Shown here piece by piece: positions 57,833 through 64,000 of a DNA stretch of 64,000 bases. The DNA is taken from the NCBI RefSeq assembly GCF_000349325.1, contig NC_020504.1, positions 6,792,053 through 6,856,052 of the forward strand. The letters run 5' to 3'. The notes beneath the pieces are model-generated. The model was not told the DNA's origin, made no database searches, and saw only the letters and a program-made list of their open reading frames with translations. Positions within the stretch are counted from its first letter, which is position 1. Every line of letters begins with the position of its first letter. Source of the stretch: Streptomyces davaonensis JCM 4913. Its GTDB lineage: Bacteria; Actinomycetota; Actinomycetes; Streptomycetales; Streptomycetaceae. The translations under genes and the position numbers were made by a program.

Positions 57833-60800
57833 ATGCGGGAAGGCCGGTGGGTCACGGTCACCGAGTCCGAGTTCGATCACGAACGCCGTGGCCTGGACGC
57901 GATCCGGGAGAAGCTGCCGGACTCCGACCCCTGGCGTGCCTGGTCGAACTTCACCTTCACCGCGAACACCGGCCACGTCCGCGAGGTCGACCTGCTGGTC
58001 GTCGCACCCGGCGGCGTCTGCATGATCGAGCTGAAGGACTGGCACGGCTCGGTCACCTCCGAGAACGGCACCTGGGTGCAGACCACTCCCGGTGGCCGCC
58101 GCCGTACGCACGGCAATCCGCTGCACCTGGTCAACCGCAAGGCCAAGGAGCTGGCCGGCCTGCTCGCGCTGCCCGGCAACAAGCGGGTCTGGGTCGCCGA
58201 GGCCGTCTGCTTCACGGACAACAGCCTCCGCGTACGCCTGCCCGCCCACGACCAGAACGGCGTGTACACCGTCCACCAGCTGGTCGAGATGCTCAAGCAG
58301 CCCCCGCGTGACGAGCGGCGCCGCATCACCGCGATCGGCTCGCGCGAGATCGAGGCGGCCCTCAAGAACATCGGCATCCGCAAGAGCGACGCGCAGTACA
58401 AGGTCGGCCCGTACGAGCTGGAACGGAAGTCCTTCGACTCCGGCCCCACCTGGGCCGACTACCTCGCCCGCCACAGCGACCTGCCCGAGGCCGCCCGCGT
58501 CCGCATCTACCTCAGCGAGCGCGGCTCCGACGCCTCCCTGCGCCAGTCGGTCGAAAACGCCGCCCGGCGCGAGGCCGCGGTGCTGGGTCGTTTCAAGCAC
58601 CCCGGCGTGGTCGAACTCAAGCAGTACTTCCCCTCCGGGCACACCGCCGGCCCCGCGCTGATCTTCGACTACCACCCGGACACCCTGAAGCTGGACGAGT
58701 ACCTGGTCCAGTACGGCGAGAAGCTGGACATCCTCGGCCGGATGGCTATGGTCCGCCAGCTCGCCGAGACCATGCGCTCCGCGCACTCCAGCCGCATCCA
58801 CCACCGGGCGCTCGCCGCCCGCTCCGTGCTCGTCGTCCCCCGGCCGCGCGGCCGGAAGGGCCGCGCCGTGGGGGAAGAGGCCGCCTGGCTCACCCCGCAC
58901 CTGCAGATCTCCGACTGGCAGATCGCCACCCAGCGCAGCGGCGACTCCTCCCAGGGCCAGGGCATGACCCGCTTCGCACCGACCGCCCTGTCCGCCCAGC
59001 ACGTGGCCGACGACGCTGACGCCTACCTCGCCCCCGAGCTGACCGCCGTCAAGCCCGACCCGGTCCACCTCGACGTGTACGGGCTCGGCGTCCTCACCTA
59101 CCTGCTGGTCACCGGCAAGGCCCCGGCCGCCAGCCAGGCCGAGCTGCTGGCCCGCCTGGAGGCGGGGGAGGGCCTGCGCCCCAGCTCCCTGGTGGACGGC
59201 CTGTCGGAGGACGTGGACGAGCTGGTGCAGGCCGCCACCGCCTACCGGCCCGGCCAGCGCCTCTCCAGCGTGGACGAGTTCCTTGAGCTGCTGGAGGTCG
59301 TCGAGGACTCCCTCACCGCCCCGGCCCAGGCGGTCACCGCCACGGAGGCGCCGGGCGACGAGGACGACGACACCGTCGCCGACAAGGACCCGCTGGAGGC
59401 CGTCGCCGGTGACGTGCTCGCCGACCGGTGGGAGATCCGCCGCCGCCTCGGCACCGGCTCCACCAGCCGCGCCTTCCTCGTCCGCGACCTTCAGGCCGAA
59501 GCCCGCAGGACCCGCCCGCTGGCCGTGCTGAAGGTCGCCCTCTCCGACAGCCGCAGCGAGATCCTCGCCCGCGAGGCCGAGGCCATGGGACGCCTGCGCC
59601 CCCACTCCGGCATCATCCGCCTCGTCGAACCCGAGCCGCTGCACCTCGGCGGCCGTACCGTCCTGGCCCTGGAGTACGTCGGCGACGAGCGCGACGACAG
59701 CGGACCGGGCACCGAGGGCGGCGCACGTCCGCGCCGCCGCGAGGAGACCGTCGCCCGCCAGCTCCGCGAGAACGGCCGCCTCCAGGTCGACCAGCTCGAG
59801 GCGTACGGCGACTACCTCTTCGGAGCCGTCGACTTCCTGGAGGGCGAAGGCGTCTGGCACCGCGACATCAAGCCCGACAACATCGCCATCCGCATCCGCC
59901 CCAACCGCACCCGCGAACTCGTCCTCATCGACTTCTCCCTCGCCGGCTACCCGGCGAGCAGCACCAACGCGGGCACCGACGGCTACCTCGACCCCTTCGT
60001 CGACGTCATCACCCGCGGCTCGTACGACTCGCACGCCGAGCGGTACGCCGTCGCCGTCACCCTGCACCAGATGGCCTCCGGCGAGCTGCCCAAGTGGGGC
60101 GACGGCAGCGTCCTGCCGCGCATGACCGACGCGAAGGAGTGGCCGTACCCGACCATCGCGGCCGAGGCCTTCGACCCGGCCGTCCGGGACGGGCTCGTCG
60201 CCTTCTTCCAGAAGGCCCTGCACCGCGACGCGGCCACCCGCTTCCCCGAGCTGAAGCCGATGCGGGACGCCTGGCGCAAGGTCTTCCTCGACGCCTCGCA
60301 GACCGTCCCCTCCAGCCACCGCTCCCGCCACCCGGCCGCCGAGACCACTGGAGCTGCTGAGCAGGCGCTGCCCGCCGAGGGGATCGCGGACGCCGAGCCG
60401 GAGACCGCCGAGCAGCAGCGCGACCGCCTGGCCGCCGAGGTCACGCGGGACACTCCGCTGACGGTCTCCGGGCTCACGCCCACCGCCCAGTCGTTCCTGT
60501 ACGGCCTGGGCATCACCACGGTCGGTGAACTGCTCGACTACAGCCGCCGCAAGCTCGTCAACGCCCCCGGCCTCGGCGCCAAGACCCGCAACGAGGTCCA
60601 GCAGCGGCAGCGCGAGTGGGGCGAGCGGCTGCGCGAAATCCCCGTCTCGCCGCTCACGCCGAAGGGCCGCGCGGAGGCCAAGGAGGAACTGGCGCAGCTG
60701 ACGGCTGCCGAGTCGGCCCTCGTCGGGGAGCTGGCGACGGGCGAGTCGGCGGGCGCACTGTCCCCGCGCACGCTCCGCTCCGTCAGCCTCGACACCCTCG

Positions 60801-62530
60801 CCACCGTCTTCGTGCCCGCCGTCAACAACAACGGCTCCAACCGCAGCAAGGCGGAGATGGTCCGGCTGCTGCTGCGCCTGCCCGACGAGCACGGAGTCCT
60901 GCCGGACATCGGCGTCTGGCCGAAGCAGAAGGACGTCGCGGACGGCCTCGGGCTGAGCCACGGCCGCATCCCGCAGCTGCTCAAGGACGAGCGCAAGCGC
61001 TGGAAGGCGGAGCCCGCCGTCCAGGCCCTGCGCGAGGAGATCATCGACCTACTGGTGAGCATGGGCCGGGTCGCCTCGGCCGTGGAGATCGCTGACGCCC
61101 TGGCGGTCCGGCGCGGCACGCACCTCGCGGGGCGCGAGCAGCGGCGCGCGATGGCGCTGGCAGCCGTACGGGCCGTGGTCGAGGTCGAGCAACTGACGCC
61201 GCAGGAAGCCGAGTTTCAACACCAGCCGAACCGCAAGGCTACGGACGAGTCCCTCGGCGCCGGCCTGCTCGCCCTCGACGTACGCGAGAACGACGGCCCG
61301 GACACCCCGACCGCCCCGGGCCTGCTGGAGTACGCCACCCGCCTCGGCAAGACGGCCGACCGGCTCGCCAAGCTGGACACCCTGCCGACGGCGGCCACCG
61401 TGCTCGCCGAGCTGGGTGCGCTGACGGTGCCGCCGGGCGCGGTCGACTGGGACGAGCGGCGCATGGTGGAGCTGGCGGCCGCCGCGTCCGTGAACGCCGC
61501 CGCCACGCCACGACTGGAGATCTACCCGCGCGACCTGTCGCTGGTCAGGGCGCTGCGCCTCACCCAGGCCGGGCTCGTCCGCTGGATCCCGGGCATGCCG
61601 GAAGGGCAGCAGCCGGGCCTGACCGGCGAGGCCGTGCACGAGAGGGTCCGCGCCCGCTTCCCGGAGATCGCCGTTCCTGACGGGCGTGGCGGCACACACC
61701 ACGACCTGCCGACGGGCGGCCCCCTCACCAAGGCGTTGCGCGACGCCGGCTTCGAACTGTCGCTCAGCATGCGCGAGCGCGAGGGCGTGCTGCGCTACCT
61801 GCCGACGCGGGTCGACGACGCGTCGAGCTACCTCACGACGGGTGCGTGGCGGCAGTCGACGCGTACGGGCGCGGTGACGCGGTACGCCGACGATCCGCAG
61901 CTCGCGGGCGCGGTGCGCGCGGAGGAACGGCTCCTCGCGTCGGCCCACCGGGACGGGTTCCGGGTGCTGACCGTAGGGCAGCGGTCGGTGCGCGAGGCGG
62001 TGGCCGGGCTGGGTAGCGAACGGCTGGGAGCGGAAGCGGTCTCGGTGACCGAGCTGTTCCTTGAGGCCCTGCACGCGCAGGTCACGCCAGGCACCAAGCC
62101 GACCTGGGAGACGCTGCTCAAGGCGGACGCCGCCGAGCCCGGTTCGAAGGGTGCGGTGCGGTTCGCGGAGTACGCGCGCACGGCGTGGGGCGCGGTCGAG
62201 CCACGGATCGCCGAGCTGCTGGGCAACGGTGGCGGCGGTGGCGAGGCCGGTCCTGTGCTGCTGACGGAGGCCGGGGTGTTCGCGCGGTACGACGCGATGG
62301 GTGTCCTGCACCGGCTGGCGTCGGCGGCCCGGCGAGGCGGGCGGGGGCTGTGGCTCCTGGTCCCGCAGGCCGACCCGTCGCGCGAGCCCCGGCTCGGGCA
62401 GGTGGCCGTCCCGTATCAGGCCGGCCTGGGGGAGTGGATTCAGCTTCCGGACACATGGGTGGGCAACGCCCATCGCGGGTCCGGCGAGGGTATGGCTAGT
62501 GCCAGTGGTGTCGAGGGAGACGCGAAGTGA
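57833..62530 (+). CDS. pglW: PglW serine/threonine kinase of the Pgl (BREX type 2) system
   Basis: 1565 residues. A NERD nuclease-like domain comes first: REVDLLVV (D53) and MIELKDWHG (E66, K68). A first kinase-like region (about 190-470) has HHRALAARS where HRD is expected (Asp missing, A326), so it is probably a pseudokinase. The second (about 525-830) is complete: K567 in AVLKV, VWHRDIKPDN with D678, and LIDFSLAGY with D700. Helix-hairpin-helix-like (APGLGAKTRN) and HTH (GLGLSHGRIPQLLKDE) segments follow. It signals phage infection and controls the methylase PglX. GTGA overlap with pglX. Confidence 0.93.
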   Translation: MREGRWVTVTESEFDHERRGLDAIREKLPDSDPWRAWSNFTFTANTGHVREVDLLVVAPGGVCMIELKDWHGSVTSENGTWVQTTPGGRRRTHGNPLHLVNRKAKELAGLLALPGNKRVWVAEAVCFTDNSLRVRLPAHDQNGVYTVHQLVEMLKQPPRDERRRITAIGSREIEAALKNIGIRKSDAQYKVGPYELERKSFDSGPTWADYLARHSDLPEAARVRIYLSERGSDASLRQSVENAARREAAVLGRFKHPGVVELKQYFPSGHTAGPALIFDYHPDTLKLDEYLVQYGEKLDILGRMAMVRQLAETMRSAHSSRIHHRALAARSVLVVPRPRGRKGRAVGEEAAWLTPHLQISDWQIATQRSGDSSQGQGMTRFAPTALSAQHVADDADAYLAPELTAVKPDPVHLDVYGLGVLTYLLVTGKAPAASQAELLARLEAGEGLRPSSLVDGLSEDVDELVQAATAYRPGQRLSSVDEFLELLEVVEDSLTAPAQAVTATEAPGDEDDDTVADKDPLEAVAGDVLADRWEIRRRLGTGSTSRAFLVRDLQAEARRTRPLAVLKVALSDSRSEILAREAEAMGRLRPHSGIIRLVEPEPLHLGGRTVLALEYVGDERDDSGPGTEGGARPRRREETVARQLRENGRLQVDQLEAYGDYLFGAVDFLEGEGVWHRDIKPDNIAIRIRPNRTRELVLIDFSLAGYPASSTNAGTDGYLDPFVDVITRGSYDSHAERYAVAVTLHQMASGELPKWGDGSVLPRMTDAKEWPYPTIAAEAFDPAVRDGLVAFFQKALHRDAATRFPELKPMRDAWRKVFLDASQTVPSSHRSRHPAAETTGAAEQALPAEGIADAEPETAEQQRDRLAAEVTRDTPLTVSGLTPTAQSFLYGLGITTVGELLDYSRRKLVNAPGLGAKTRNEVQQRQREWGERLREIPVSPLTPKGRAEAKEELAQLTAAESALVGELATGESAGALSPRTLRSVSLDTLATVFVPAVNNNGSNRSKAEMVRLLLRLPDEHGVLPDIGVWPKQKDVADGLGLSHGRIPQLLKDERKRWKAEPAVQALREEIIDLLVSMGRVASAVEIADALAVRRGTHLAGREQRRAMALAAVRAVVEVEQLTPQEAEFQHQPNRKATDESLGAGLLALDVRENDGPDTPTAPGLLEYATRLGKTADRLAKLDTLPTAATVLAELGALTVPPGAVDWDERRMVELAAAASVNAAATPRLEIYPRDLSLVRALRLTQAGLVRWIPGMPEGQQPGLTGEAVHERVRARFPEIAVPDGRGGTHHDLPTGGPLTKALRDAGFELSLSMREREGVLRYLPTRVDDASSYLTTGAWRQSTRTGAVTRYADDPQLAGAVRAEERLLASAHRDGFRVLTVGQRSVREAVAGLGSERLGAEAVSVTELFLEALHAQVTPGTKPTWETLLKADAAEPGSKGAVRFAEYARTAWGAVEPRIAELLGNGGGGGEAGPVLLTEAGVFARYDAMGVLHRLASAARRGGRGLWLLVPQADPSREPRLGQVAVPYQAGLGEWIQLPDTWVGNAHRGSGEGMASASGVEGDAK

Positions 62531-64000
62531 TCGACCGCAAAGCTCTGTTGAACGACCTGAAGCAGCAGGTCAAGGCGGTCGAGACCGACCTGGGGCGCCA
62601 GGTGAAGGCGCTGCGGGATGTCAGCGCGCGGCTGAGGGCCGAGTACGACCAGGCACGCAAGCTCGGGCGTACGGCGGCGACGTGGACCTCGTGGCTGGAC
62701 GAGCGCGTCACGCAGGTCGCGGTGGCGTGGGTCCTGGGCACTGTGTTCGTGCGGTTCTGCGAGGACAACCGGCTGATCCCGGAGCCGTACCTGACGGGGC
62801 CGGAGGGTGACCGGCGGGAGTTGGCGGAGTCCCGGTACGACGCGTACGTGGAGTCGGACGAGGACCCGACGTACCGGGGGTGGCTGGAGAAGGCGTTCGA
62901 GGAGTTGGGGCAGGGGCAGGCGGGGCGGCTGCTGTTTGATAAGCGGCATAACCCGCTTTACCAGGTTCCGCTGTCGCATGACGGTGCGCGGGAGCTGGTC
63001 GAGTTCTGGCGGGGGAGGGATGAGGCGGGTGTCCTCGTCCACGACTTCACCGACCCGCTGAACGAGGACGGCACGGAGGGGTGGGACACGCGGTTCCTGG
63101 GTGACCTGTACCAGGACCTGAGCGAGGCCGCCCGGAAGACGTACGCGCTGCTCCAGACGCCGGAGTTCGTGGAGGAGTTCATCCTCGACCGGACGATGAA
63201 TCCGGCGGTGCGGGAGTTCGGGTACGAGGGCCTGAAGATGATCGACCCTACGTGCGGGTCGGGGCACTTTGTGTTGGGGGCTTTTTGGCGGCTGGTGAGG
63301 TTGTGGGGGGAGGAGCAACCAGGCAAGGACATGCATGAAAGGGTGCGGGCTGCGCTGGACTCGGTGCACGGCGTGGACGTCAACCCGTTCGCGGTGGCCA
63401 TCGCACGGTTCCGGCTACTGGTTGCGGCTATGGCAGCAAGTAGCCTCGGGACGCTCGGGGAGGCTGCAAAGTACGAGTGGCCGATCCACTTGGCAGTAGG
63501 TGACTCGCTGATTAAGGCTCGGCAACTGGAGCTCACGTTGGGAGGAGATGAGGAGGGCGCTGAGGACCCGCTGGCCTCGTTCGCCTATGCCACAGAGGAC
63601 GTGCATGAACACCCCGGAATTCTGCAACAAGGACGCTATCACGTCGTAGTGGGGAACCCGCCGTACATCACGGTTACGGATGCGAAGCTTAATGAGCTCT
63701 ATCGGGAGTTGTATGACGCCTGCGGTGGGACGTATGCCCTCTCGGTTCCGTTTGCGCAGCGGTTCTTTGAGCTAGCGAGGCGTGGGGATGCTAACGGACA
63801 CGGTTACGGGCTGGTCGGACAGATTACTGCAAACTCCTTCATGAAGCGCGAGTTTGGCACAAAGCTGATCGAGAACTATTTTCGGGACCGCGTTGAACTA
63901 ACGGAGGTCGTCGACACTTCTGGTGCCTACATCCCTGGTCACAGTACGCCAACTGTCATCTTGGTCGGTAAGCGACGGGAAGGCAGCCGGCGTTCGGCCG
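62527..64000 (+). CDS. pglX: PglX adenine-specific DNA methyltransferase, 5' part (3' cut by window edge)
   Basis: 491 residues are visible; PglX proteins are usually about 1,200. N-terminal helices include the ALRDVSARLRAEYDQARKLG and FVRFCEDNRLIPEP segments. Motif I is DPTCGSGHFVLGAF at residue 240 and motif IV is VVGNPPYITV (NPPY at 377-380), both for m6A methylation. Then LVGQITANSFMKREFG. In Pgl systems this methylase marks DNA so that progeny phage are restricted in the next host. It overlaps pglW by the GTGA. pglY, pglZ and other genes would lie beyond the window. Confidence 0.93.
   Translation, partial: MIDRKALLNDLKQQVKAVETDLGRQVKALRDVSARLRAEYDQARKLGRTAATWTSWLDERVTQVAVAWVLGTVFVRFCEDNRLIPEPYLTGPEGDRRELAESRYDAYVESDEDPTYRGWLEKAFEELGQGQAGRLLFDKRHNPLYQVPLSHDGARELVEFWRGRDEAGVLVHDFTDPLNEDGTEGWDTRFLGDLYQDLSEAARKTYALLQTPEFVEEFILDRTMNPAVREFGYEGLKMIDPTCGSGHFVLGAFWRLVRLWGEEQPGKDMHERVRAALDSVHGVDVNPFAVAIARFRLLVAAMAASSLGTLGEAAKYEWPIHLAVGDSLIKARQLELTLGGDEEGAEDPLASFAYATEDVHEHPGILQQGRYHVVVGNPPYITVTDAKLNELYRELYDACGGTYALSVPFAQRFFELARRGDANGHGYGLVGQITANSFMKREFGTKLIENYFRDRVELTEVVDTSGAYIPGHSTPTVILVGKRREGSRRSA

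Noticed and set aside
57773..60961. 1062-residue open frame on the minus strand opposite pglW
   Set aside because: Composition is Val/Gly/Asp/Arg-rich with no domain, typical of the complement of a GC-rich gene; pglW itself is well supported by motifs.
1..64000. tRNA genes, insertion sequences and phage integrases
   Set aside because: I looked for cloverleaf-type arms, transposase DDE/HTH motifs and integrase R-H-R-Y patterns and saw none; weakly conserved remnants could still be missed by eye.

Overview
The window is high-GC, actinobacterial chromosome, almost certainly Streptomyces. Supporting signs are strong third-position G/C bias, many GTG starts, pervasive ATGA/GTGA start-stop overlaps, an F420-dependent oxidoreductase, a SigE-family sigma factor, an RNase H/phosphatase fusion, and a Pgl (phage growth limitation) locus. 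No tRNA, rRNA, CRISPR array or insertion sequence was recognised. The first gene is cut at its 5' side by the window edge and the last gene runs off the 3' edge.

Layout. (1) 1-6309: a small biosynthesis-like operon with a LuxR regulator, MFS exporter, amidase-signature enzyme, KAS III-like condensing/acyl-transfer enzyme, acyl carrier protein and standalone adenylating enzyme, preceded by a 56-bp dyad. (2) 6381-8210: PadR/membrane-protein pair and a secreted transglycosylase-like protein. (3) 8546-14225: a cobalamin riboswitch on the minus strand followed by two secreted, membrane-anchored proteins and an ECF transporter (T, A-A fusion, S), a predicted corrinoid uptake system. (4) 14287-19102: a small kinase, then a SnoaL-like/metallo-beta-lactamase pair divergent from aldehyde dehydrogenase and ferredoxin, and a KstR-like TetR repressor. 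A TPP riboswitch-like element with no thiamine gene behind it lies between the last two. (5) 19275-28846: a glycosyltransferase/methyltransferase/six-hairpin operon, an LLM oxidoreductase, cell-wall amidase, methyltransferase and a lectin-lectin-sialidase group. (6) 28965-36796: AraC regulator, two divergent MFS pumps, a SigE-type sigma factor with its partner, and a DesK/DesR-like two-component system. (7) 36931-40049: a promoter with a KstR-like operator driving MaoC hydratase, alcohol dehydrogenase and SDR, resembling a split peroxisomal-type multifunctional beta-oxidation enzyme. (8) 40106-49535: housekeeping genes (Nif3, zinc-ribbon protein, RNase H fusion, KDPG aldolase, YaaA, RNB ribonuclease, MerR, Uma2), ending in RNase P RNA (rnpB). 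(9) 49594-64000: a defence island directly behind rnpB, containing a nuclease-helicase fusion, a DUF3883 protein, an SMI1/KNR4 protein facing a secreted NucA/NucB-type nuclease, a ScoMcrA-like type IV restriction enzyme, and PglW plus the start of PglX (BREX type 2/Pgl).

How the parts work together. Three sites matching T-NN-AAC-NN-GTT-NN-A (one with a single mismatch) sit upstream of kstR, of the aldehyde dehydrogenase operon and of the MaoC operon, so loci 18 kb apart probably form one KstR-like regulon for steroid or long-chain acyl catabolism. The cobalamin riboswitch, a shielded ribosome-binding site and overlapping genes tie the ECF transporter to two surface proteins, one of which has an alpha/alpha-barrel repeat fold of the kind used by animal B12 carriers. 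The defence island combines PglX methylation, a modification-dependent restriction enzyme and two uncharacterised nuclease genes. The nuclease-helicase/DUF3883 pair and the NucB/SMI1 pair are the least understood parts. All functional calls rest on reading motifs by eye; no database search was run.
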